From Ptychodera flava (taxonomy: Eukaryota > Hemichordata > Enteropneusta > Ptychoderidae): a DNA stretch of 64,000 nucleotides. The notes below the pieces were generated by a model that searched no databases, was not told the origin of the DNA, and saw only the letters and a program-made list of their open reading frames with translations. Positions 1 through 12,000 of the stretch are shown piece after piece; position 1 is the first letter of the stretch, and each line of letters starts with the position of its first letter. Both the position numbers and the translations under genes were made by a program. The stretch is from assembly GCF_041260155.1 (NCBI RefSeq), contig NC_091931.1, forward strand, positions 49,193,758 through 49,257,757, given 5' to 3'.

Positions 1-3000
1 CTACGGAAAAGTTCTTAAGGCATGCTACCATCCGCAAGAATGCAGAGCAAATAGAAAAACTTTTAAATATCGATCTGATACAAGAAGAAACAGATTATAC
101 GATGAACGGTGAGGAGAAAGGTTCTGAATCTTTAACATGTTCAGAACTACAGGATTCACCTCAATTAAAAATTGTATCAGTCTTTCAGTTACAATCATCA
201 TCATTAACAGAATCAGACTCTGCTACATCACCTAACTTCCAGTCGTTTCAAAACACAAATCAAATCATTTCTGATCAGGAAGACGACCAAGAGTCGGATA
301 CGGTCGATGGTGACGAGAGAAGCGATACCGTCGCAAAAACTGAAGATTTCAAGTTTTCGACGCCGAATCGGAGTACAATAGTTTCGCCTCCATTATCGTC
401 ATCATCAAACCGAGCAACAACATTCCAATTACGATCACTCCCATCAAAAACTTTTGGTGGTATTATTCAAAAACGGAAAGATGAGTATGACGTGCTCAAG
501 TACAGGACTTCCAACTCATCGACAACCAGCATACCACTGACCAGGTATCGACCTTTAAGAATCTCATCACCATCACCATCAAATCTCGCGTCAAGAAGCC
601 AAACTTCATTTCCAACTTCCGAAACACCAAAACCAAAATCTCCAGGCTCAGTAATAGCCACTCCTCCCCGTCCCCCACCACCACCACCATCGACAGGAAT
701 ACCGTCGACCCAATCTTCGGCTCCACCATCAGGAACGTCACCTCCCCCACCGTCTCCACACCTGGCAACAGCGCCTTTATCATCAGGGGCAATTCTTCCT
801 TCCTCACCTGGAGCTAAGATTCCCGAAGTTAAGTTGAAAACCTTGCACTCGACCAAGGTAAAACCGGAAAAAATAGCGTCAAGAAGCCAAACTTCATTTC
901 CAGCTTCCGAAACACTAAAACCAAAATCCCCAGGTTCAGTAATAGCCCCTCCTCCCCGTCCCCCACCACCACCACCATCAACAGGAATACCGTCGACTCA
1001 ATCTTCGGCTCCACCATCAGGAACGTCACCTCTCCCACAGCCTCCAACCCTGGCAACAGCGCCTCTATCATCAGGGGCAATTATTCTTCCTTCCTCACCG
1101 GGAGCTAAGGTTCCCGAAGTTGAATTGAAAGTCTCCCACTCGACCAAGGTAAAACCGCAAAAAGTTGCGTCAACAAGGCAAACTTCATTTCCAACTTCCG
1201 AAACATCAAAACCAAAATCTCCAGGCTCATTAGTAGCCCCTTCTCCAAGTCCCCCACCACCACCCCCATCAACAGGAATACCGTCGACCCAATCTTCGGC
1301 TCCACCATCAGGAACGTCACCTCCCCCACCGCCTCCACCCATGGGAACAGCGCCTCTATCATCAGGAGCAATTCTTCCTTCCTCACCTGGAGCTAAGGTT
1401 CCAAAAATTAAGTTAAAAGTCTTGCACTGGACCAAGGTAAAACCGCAAAAAGTTGCAGAGACAGGTTTGTATAATCTTTTATAATCATGAATCTTCTTTG
1501 GTGGAGAAGTCGTTCAGTAAATAACACCGTCAATAAATTTTATACTCGCTTATACTGGTGTGTTTTTTGTATGAAGTTAAAGAATATATTTCCCGTGACT
1601 TTTTTATCGATTAAAATTATGTTTTCCATAGCTTTTCAGAATGCAGACTGATTACAGATGTAACATAAATTCATTTACAACCCTTTTCAGAATTAGAGCG
1701 CGAAGCCACTGCGGTGAACTGCAATAAAACTGCTCACACTAATTAGTTTCAGCTGTAGCCAGCTGGCAAAGTCGACAACATTGTATGTCCCATGCAGACA
1801 GTTTGTCTGGGGAAGTTGAAATAAAAGAGATTTGTACATGGACCAGTGCATGGTAATGTTACATTGTATCTTAATCTTGAACACAGGGTGCCAATCGTAA
1901 ACTCTCATTTACAACTCGAGCCTCAGACAGAGCTAGTTTTGCCTTTGTACAAGCAGACTTTTTGGTCTTTATCAAGTAGCCTTGTTCAACACCAAAGTGG
2001 CCACGGCTACAGCTGAAACTAATTAGTGTAAGCAGTTTTATTGCAGTTCACTGCAGTGGCTTCGCGCTCTAATTCTGAAAAGGGTTGTAGTTCTAACACT
2101 GTACAACTCATCGCAGTTTACCGTCTGAAATAATAAAATGCAAATACAACACAGTAGGCATAAATAAGCATCGAGGCTTGCTTAGTTTAGACTGCGAGAT
2201 TTGACTATCTCTAAACACAAAAGCAAGAGGCCTCAGGCTTGTATTCTGACAAAAGCCGATTAAAACTTCTGAATGGTCTCACAATGAATTTGGCTCCAAA
2301 ACCTGTGTGTGCAGGTGTACAGGCACACATGCTTCACTACCCTTGCCATACTATCTTTTACAGTAGTCGTTCAGCTTTCAGTAGTCGCTTTCTGTCCTCT
2401 GACCAGTGTAAGCAAATGGGGTGATGATCAGTGTACTCCTGCTTGTTTAGGGTCATTGTGTTTGTGTGTTGCTTACATAAAATATTGTCTGGTTGTCCTG
2501 ATAATTTCATCGTATTTCCTTTTCTTGTTGCCTCATTTCAGTTTGTTTCAAATTAATGAGGGATTTACGTTGGCAAATAATATACATGGAAGAAGAAGAT
2601 GATATAATATAAACTTTCAATCACCATCTTATTGTTAAATATGTATCCTAAGTAATCTATGAAACTCCGTATGAAGGGACATTTTGTACAGCAATTATAT
2701 ATTATAAAATATCTCGTGAGCACGACATACTTTCTCGTGGGCAAAACTTAACATGTCGTGCTCACGAGATACTATCCTATGCTAACGAGATATTTTTATT
2801 TGGTTTACAAAATGTCTCGAACGGCCTTTCATAGTAATCGTATGCATTGGTAGCGAAAGTTTACATTACATTTCTTAACAGCAAAGAATATCTGGAGACG
2901 TATATCAGTAGACAATCCGTCAACTGATGTCCTTCCGGAATATGATGATCTGGAGGAATTGTTCAGCCTGAAGAGGTCGGCGACGGGAAAGTTTATATCA

Positions 3001-6000
3001 GGGAAGACAAAACAAGAAGTAAGGAAAATATAAGAGAGGGAAAATATTTGCTAAACAAATATCTTAATGAAATGAAGATTTGCGTGAAAGTCATATTTAA
3101 GTTTGTGCATTTTTTAAGTTAAAGACTTGACATATACTTTTGCACCTGTTGTACGATGTCGATTTGATTATGTACACAGAAATCCCGGCGGCATGAACGT
3201 ATTATTATATCATACCTGGTCCAGTATATTGATGGGGGCAAATACAGCGATCTGATTGGTTGAGACGCGAAAAGAACCGTGGTATATTGGCTATATACCA
3301 CGGCTGGCATACGCGCGAGCTCTCAGCTTGAGCAAAAATCTGTTTTTGTCGTTCCTCGCCAGAATTTCAATATACTGTTATGATATAATAGCAATAAATC
3401 ACACCCAGCAACGGTATACCACTCGATTTTGACCAGTTCACTCCATATATGCACTTGCTATCGCTCGTGCATATATGTCGTGAACTGGTCAAAATCTCGT
3501 GGTATACCGTCGCTGGGTGTGCTTTATTGCTTAAATATTTACTATTGTTTATTTATTTTTCTTTGTCAACAGGTAAACTTGCTGAGTGATAGCCGCAAAC
3601 TGAACGTAAATATCTTTTTGGTGCAATTTAAGATGAAAGGCAAAGGTATCATTGACAAGATAGAAACGGGAGACGGTAGTACGCTGGGAGAAGAACGTCT
3701 ACGTACTCTGAAAAGATTACTTCCAAATGAGTCAGAGGTATACAACTTATGAAAATGTGGCTCTAATCCTTATCAAATTGTGCTTGACTTTATCATGTCA
3801 TTATATTTCTTTATCATCATGTGTCCTCCGACAGACATTACACTGCTTTAAAGTCATATCATTCGAGTTTGTGAGTAAATATTGCAGTCACAATTGTAGC
3901 AGGCTTCAGATTCTGTCTGAGATATTCGATGCTTAATAACTAGGCAAAAACTGAAAGCTTCATATCGAAGACTGACAGGAATGATGACAAAATGATTTGT
4001 AAGACGGACATTTCACATTTATCGACTTTCTATCAGGTCACGCCCGTTGTAAATCGACTCACTGCTACTGCATGGTTTGTGTGTACTGCCATTGGCAATG
4101 AAATATCACTGAACAATTTTCCTACGATAAGAAGCGAAACATAGAATTCAGGCCTCATATATTATAGGGGTAATATATTACCCTTCTTGTGCAATACTGT
4201 ACAATACGAGGTGAATTACTTATTGGCAAGCTTGGACGATATACGTGCCTGACTGTATCATAAACCTTACAGTACTACCACTGAGGGCGTTCTACCTTCC
4301 GACAGTCCCAATTATCATTATTCATGTTTGCATTTTTTATGATCATGAGTATAGATGCTCGTTAGTGTTAACGAAGGAAGTTCTTAGAATAACAGTTTAA
4401 TAGTATTTCATGTTCCTCAAGTTTACATCGCAGTGTTTCTTCCCCACAGCTCTAAGCCTTCACGAAGACGTGATCCATATATGGTAAGTAGTAAAGTAAA
4501 CGTGGTCAACTGGGATTAAGTAAGAATTTTACACCCCATTTTATTCATTTATCTACATGAGCGAAGGAAAAATTAACCATCCATGTAACTAAAGTGTGAC
4601 CCTGACCTATATACGAACTCACGCAGCGCAGCTTGCGCAGCAGTGCATTGTCCTGAACTAAGCGGGAAATTCCCTGCTGAGCATGTTTATACACGTTCCG
4701 AAGGTGTAGGGAAATTCCGCGTGAGTCATCACCATCAAACTAGCCTATATAAAGGACCCGTTGTCAGTCCGGCCGGCCGGTCGCGGAGTCTAGCTGATGT
4801 TGAACACGAAGTTCCTATCGGTGCGAACTAACTTTCATATCCATTCAATCCATAATATCGTAGATATCGCTCCAGCGGCGGACTAAATCCTTCTTGTTTT
4901 TGAATTTCTAGCGCCTGATGAAATATGTCCTGAATAAGTTCTGACCCCGGAGCCTCCTCGTTCCGAAGGGTTGCACCTTTTTCTTGTATTTGTGTAAGCA
5001 GCTGTTTATATTGAACATAATAATGTTTATATTTCTCTCGTCTCTTTGCTACACCAGTTTTCCCTTGTATCACATCAATAATACACCTGGTATAGGAGTT
5101 AAAGCTAACAGTACCGGAACTGTTGGAATTGCCGCTATTACAGCAGAGCTTACAAGAATTCCCTTTAGTAATATTAAGAGCCATATCAATTCGACCCATT
5201 AATTTATAACTTCGTCGATATGCAGCACTTGTTCTTTCTATGTAATCAGCCAATTGTTCAATGCTTTCAACAACTGAGATGTGCATTTTTACTGTATATG
5301 TAAGGGATGATAAAAAATAATTGTAGTAATATAGAAATACAATATGGCAGAAGGAGGAGAAGATATACCACTCCAGGGTTTAGATGATGCAAATGTAAAT
5401 GATGATGATGACGCTACTGCTGAAACATTCTTTATAGACGATGATAATGCCCTTGCAGAAGTCGATCCTTACCGGGATAGCTCAAGCGCGAAGAGCCCGC
5501 AGGTAGATCCTTCGACTAGACAGAGAGTAACAATCGAAATACAAGTGGCTGAAAAATTCTTAAATGAGAATAATATTACTGATGAAGCAGCACGAACGAA
5601 TTATTTTTGAATGCAAAGATTAGGTATGGAAAGCTGTATTATAAAAACCTCAGGCTATCAAAAACTACAGGACGTGGATTTAGATCACTCGAGACAGTAA
5701 AAAGAGTAGAAGGAGGATCTGAATTTGTAAGGAAAGTATATAATTATAGTGAGCCCGAAAATGTGAGTCGTGAATTGCATTCTTTAGATGTGGAAAACGA
5801 TAAAATACCGGCTGAAAAGATGACACCAAAAGACATGGGTATATACAAAGATAAACTGACATTCTTACGACAAGATGCTTCTGGTAATGCAGACAAAATA
5901 CAAGCTTTTGAAAATAAAATCGAACAATGGAACAATCTAAACCCAGAATATAGAGCTATTAATGATGAATTAAGGATTGCGAATATGCGTATTAGCGACC

Positions 6001-9000
6001 TTAACAACGAAAAAGTTAAAATAAGGCTAGAGAAAAGAGAAGCTGAAAAACAGTTAAAGGATCCTGAAACGAGTACCCAAGGAAAAGAAAAAGCCAAGAA
6101 ACTACTAGCTGAACTCATAACAAGAGAAGCTAAAGTTGACAATCGAATTGAATACGAACATGGTAAGATCAGTGAGGCACGTGAAAGTCTGGCTACGACT
6201 AGGTCTCTTCGTGATGTAATTTCAGATCCAGAATTGTCACTCAGGCTGAAGCTGACAGAGTTATTTAAACGAAATGGTATAACAATCGCTGCAATACTGA
6301 CTGCCCTTGGAATGACAATATCAACAATTGCCCTGGCTGTAACTAAAGGAGGGGGAGGGGGAGCAGGGGGAGCAGGAGCAAACGCAGGAGGTTCAGGTCC
6401 GCCCAAAGTATATACAAAAGCGAAAGAAATTGTAAAGCAATTTGGCGAATGGTTAAAAACATTGGCCGCAAAAAGTGCTGCTGCAATACCCGGTCTAATC
6501 GGTTCCTCGTCAGTTTTCTATTAAAAACAGCAGGATCGGTTGTCGGATTTGTTGGAGAACAGCTATGGATATTTTTAACTGGATTAACATTAGTCATTAT
6601 AAATAAAATTATGTATTAATATATCACACACCCCTACGGCATCAACATGTTTGGTGAAAAGAATATTGCAAAGTTTCTTTCTAAAAATAAAGACCTGTTT
6701 GGTTTCTCTGTCGAATTGGAATGGTGCAAACTCCGGCGGGTAAATCGACATATACTTCGAGCAAATCCAGGTGTCCGACTCAAAGATGATAATCTATATC
6801 ATAACATTTTAGCTTTCGTGAAGGAATGTCAGAAGACTAACTTCTTTAAGCGACTAGAATTCATAGCTGTATTCCAGGATACTGAGGATGACCAGGAGGC
6901 TCATCATCTCCAAGAATATTGGGTTCTTCGATTGATTCGCGACACAGGCAATCGATTTATCTTTCAGGCAGACGGAAATATTTACGTAAAGATGTGATTT
7001 TTTCTTCTAAGTTATTATATACACGAAGTGAAATGTAAGATGTGATTTATTTTCTTTTTTTCTTCTACTATATACATTACACGAAAAATGGGGTACGATA
7101 GAACATTATCACCGACTTTCACCAACCGAATACCGAATGGAACGAAGTCAGAAAGAACTCATCACGTGATTGCTCATAATCCAAGTGAGGCAGATCCAGG
7201 CCAGACACTTATCATACGATGTCCAAAGTTAGAAAGCGGAGTACTCTTAGTTCCAGATACTTTCGACCTGGTTTTTGATCTCGAAGTAATGGGAGATGAA
7301 TATAACCGAGTAGTACAAAATGTTGCAAAAAATTTGGTGGAGCGTATGAAACTCACATTTGAGGGTCAGACACTTTTCGATTTGAATAAATATACCTTAT
7401 TGAATGTTATCGCGATCTCTTCAAACATAAAAAGGAGAGAACGAACATGACACTGTATGGAATTCAGAACGAAAATCTAAGAAAATTAAGAAGCGGTTCG
7501 ACCGATGCAGATGCCGCCGTCGTGGGCGATAAGTTACTTTTCGACACATATAAAACAAAATATGCTATTCGTCTCACTCACCCCCTCATAACAGGCCATG
7601 GAGTTGCATACCCAAAAGCGTTAGGGAGTCATATTGAATGGGAAATTACGTTGGCACCCATCTTCAAATTACTTTCCAGTAATAATAATATTTTACAAAC
7701 AATTATAAATTAAAAACATTCAAATGGAATACGAGACAATTTCTGACCTCGATCTCGCGAGGTCAACTGCTGGTTATTACAACAGTGGAAAAAGTTACCT
7801 TTACGAGCATATACTTATTTTAGAACAATCCCATTCAAAGAATCGGACACGGTTATCAATGAAAATATAAATGTACCACGACGTAGCATTAGAGGTATCG
7901 CTATACTCTTCACTAAAATCAGTATAATGCAGAACTGAACAGTGAATTTTTCTTTAACCCCTCCATTGAATCTGTGTCTGTAATGATTGAAGGCATTGCA
8001 AATAAAGTGTACGCTCAGAAGATGATACCAAGACAATTTTGGCGAGAGGTGCGACGGTATTTTGCTGAAGATAAAGATTGGTGTGAAATTGATATAGATG
8101 AGGTCGATTATTTGAAGAATAAATTCTGTCTGTTTATCGATCTGCGTAGTTTTAAAGATATTGAGTTTCATGGAAATGGTTTAAAAGTAATGAACACAAA
8201 GGACGGAATTCAACTTGAAATTTTGAAGAAAAACACCTCAATTAAGATTGGCGATGACACTCGCGATGAAAATATATTTGGTCACATTTATGTTATCAGT
8301 GATGCCCTGGTCTCTATTGAAAATAGTAGATTAAAGTCTTTACAATATTAACCATGACCCGTCGTCCGTCCTATCGGCCATGTTTCTGCCAGCCATTCGC
8401 CCGTGTCTGGATTGTATAACTGCACACGTTTGATATCATTTGGCGCCATCATGATTTTACTACGCTTTTCACTACGGATTTCTCCAGCCTTTTTCCGTAC
8501 AAACTGTACAAATTGTGCCGGCTCCGGCTTCTTCCCAGTTTCAAACAGATCCTTATAGTCTTCAAAGTTCAAATGTTTTCTTACACAAACATCTTTTATC
8601 CCTTTATTTTTTTTCGTCTCGGAAACGGGAGTTCGAAAAGCATACACTTTCGAGCGTATGCCGACAAAATCAAGAATAGGTTCACCATTCAACTCATCTT
8701 TAAATTTACCTATCACTTTTTTATTAATCTTCGGAAAGTTGGGGGCGGGGCCGCTCATCCCACTAGTATCATATATAGACTTCTCACCATTCTTTTCAAC
8801 ATCTTCTCGGACTATATCATTGAAAGTTACGTCCGGGTCCGGGGAGGGTATTGGCACACTGTAAACAAAACTGTCAGTATCCATGTAGGCTAATCGTATT
8901 CCAGGGAACTGCTTTCGAAAGTAATTGTAATGCGTCTCATACATAAGCAGTTTAGAAAGTTCAAGCACCGCCGCGCCGATGAAAACTGGTTTTACATATC

Positions 9001-12000
9001 TATGCTCATCCGTTTTCAGTTCCAGTAGGGCACTGTCGCAGGAATCGCCATCCTCTTCGGAAGTTATGAAAGTTATATGTTTCATCTTTGGATTATACTT
9101 CTGAATCTTTTTACGTCCACTATCCGTGCCGTTCCAGTCCGAAACAAATTTAAAGTCTCTGTACTTTCGAACATCTTCTATTGTCTTACCGAACATTGCA
9201 TTATTCATCAGCTTATAGAAATTCTTTTCAAAATCTGTCCTCCCCTTTGCCCTCATTTTAGTGTTAAAGTCTATATATTTCGCGAGACATGGAGCTTCAT
9301 CGAAAGCAAGCACCCGATAAATCTTTTTCAATCTCATTCCCATCCGAAGATAGAATTCCAGCAACTTGTAGTGTAAGACATAGGACTCTCTATCCATCAC
9401 ACTTGTAATCAGTCGACCGCCCTGCCTCGGAAATTCATAGTGATGCGGTGCTAATGGCAAATCGCTGTGTTCTTCATGTAATTCGGCTGGGTATTCTAAG
9501 TCTACTTCTAGAAACTTGGTGGAAAGGTGGAACCAGGTCCCCACCCTCCGCCGGCTCCGCCCCCCGCTCCGCCGGCTCCGCCTTCCCATTCCTCCCACTC
9601 TTCCATCGTCATCCAATGAAGTCCACCCGTAGGCATTGCCTGACTCATTGCCAGCCGTAGAGATTGTTTGCATCGAGATATTTTATTTCGGTCACCGGTT
9701 TTCTCTGGATCGTAATTCCCGCCGGCGGGGCCAGCGTAAGCAGGATGATTTGTCTGTAAATAATGAATATTACACTGGCTGATACCTCCTCGTATTCCCG
9801 TTGTACGAAAGTCATCTGCTCAGCATCTTGAATGAGTTTAAACTTATTACCCGTGTAAAGTAACATAGCATCCCATGTCAAGCCGGGCGCTGACATATAG
9901 TGGGCTGGATCTAACTTATATGCTTCTAAACATGTGTCACGAAATTTTCGAATATATTTGCAAGAAGGAGAACGTCAGTCTCGCAATAGAATTCCATATA
10001 ATCTTTAATCGTACGACATCCAACTTCGCCCCATACTCGCAATGCATGTTCGTAATCAGACTCAGAAATCCCCTCTTCCGTCAATTCGCTATAAAATTCC
10101 TCCCTCTCCGGGAGCTCCCCCTCTCCCAGTCTGTCAACCGAGTCTAAATATTCGTAGGGGAAGAAACCTTTCGCCCTTTGAATGTCCGGGTACGAAAGTG
10201 GTACCGTCGTCCATCCGTGGTCCGGCACAGTTTTTGCCAACTTCGCCAATGACCCCATCATCAACTGAGCACTGTCCATAAACTTTATAGAAAAGAAACG
10301 TCTCTTTATCTCCCTCTTCCCATCGACAACAATTGAGCCACTAAAAATAAATGTTTTTGAGAGACCCATAATTCCACCATTACCCGTCTTAGCTATTAAA
10401 TTTGGCTCTTGTCCGGGACCATCATCTATTTCATGTAACTTTTTCAAAATAAAAGAACCATCGTATCCCTTGAGGTTGTGAAAGTAGATAGGAATGGTTC
10501 TCGACGGGCGACATCCCTCGCAATAGAAGGTCGCCTCCTCCTTCACTACTCGGTATCCTGCCGGCTCTCCACATGCAATACAGACTGGATCACATCCGTC
10601 ACGCTGGTAATTAGATCTATCTTTCATCGGTATTATTTTCCAATAATACGATTTCGAATAATACTCGGCCCGTTCTTTCATATCCTTCAGAAAGTCTGTA
10701 ACACAGGAGAGACCTGTGAATGTTCTTTTACCATAAACAGTGGGTGGCCCGTCGCCCTTCGCCCACCGTTCCACCATAACATACGAAAGACAAATTGGAA
10801 TGTGTCGGCCAGTGCCCCGCTCAATAATTGCCTCAGTATCTGCATAGACGACGTAGGGAGAAGGAACCTTCTTCCGATGTCCTTCAAATTGACATACTTC
10901 CTTAGGAAAAACTGGCTGGGAGTCGTCTGTTCCACAGTACACCTGATGTATTTCTAATTCTTCTGTTGACTTAAAACCTCTTTTACAAACCATACAAATA
11001 CACTTCTGTCTGCGCTCATTCTTTCGATTAGTACGAGAATTACGAAGGCGATTTAACGCAGTAATTGGTACATAGTGGCACCTTCGGGCTTCACCGATTA
11101 TCAGTAAGATATTTGCTATTTGATCGCCTTCGGCTCCGCTACTATATAACACAGTTATGTCGGACGGGGGAGTGGGATCATTTTGTAGATCTGAAATACT
11201 TGAAGTTTGATCCCTGGATTTTGCTGCTCGAAGCACCTGAATACAGTCATATCGGCGGGCGTGGGCGTGGGTATTCCCTCCCAACAGTAGTCAGCCATAA
11301 ATGGGGCGTACGTATTCCATTTTCTCCTTACCTGACCACATTTCTTTTCACGAAACTCGGGGTCGGCCAACTTTAAACTTGCTACGATGGCGTATTGAAA
11401 ACAGTTCTCGCTGCCCGAAGGTAGCACCAGATCGCTAACACAATGCTTATTTTTTAACCATCCGGGAAGTTGGACTGCGCCAGCCCAGCCCGAGTAAAAC
11501 TTCTACTAGAATTACTTCAAAATAAGTATCTCCTCGAGAACGAGACCAGAACCCTCAACATTTTCAATTGTATCAAGCATAAGGTCGTAGCGATCTATTA
11601 ATTGTTGCCCCACATCCGCCCCTCTTACATCTTTTGTGTATGTATCTTTTAAATTTAACATACAATGTACGCGTTGTGTATTACCAGTTTTCGGATCCGA
11701 TAATTTGACTTCCATTTCGGTATAAACAGAGTACATCTTTCGTTCCGTTTCTTTGACCATACCTTCAATATCCACCAGCTCCCCGATATCCTTGACTCGC
11801 TTGACTTCAGGAAATTCTTTTCGTAAAACTGCTCCCTTGAATGCTGTATGTAATTGACTGGCCTAATAATCTTTATGATATATACTATCCTAAAATTTTT
11901 AAAATGAAAAAATAATTATTCTATGATAGGTCATCAAAATCCACTATAATATTTTTGTCAGCATTTATTTGTTTATATATCTCACCTAATCTTTCTAAGT

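Noticed and set aside
467-1435. Minus-strand ORFs of 83-145 codons across the FH1 exon
   Set aside because: They are shadows of the GC-biased proline repeats, Gly/Val-rich in composition, and repeat with the same triplication.
1434-1440. AAG|GTAAAA as the end of formin exon 1
   Set aside because: Using the donor at 1464/1465 keeps phase with exon 2 and gives a continuous FH2 sequence; the earlier site would not.
5744-6406. 220-codon minus-strand ORF
   Set aside because: Antisense shadow of the coiled-coil Polinton gene; Ser/Leu-rich with no motif or promoter.
9875-11376. Plus-strand ORFs inside the polymerase region
   Set aside because: The minus strand carries all polymerase motifs in order; the plus frames show none.
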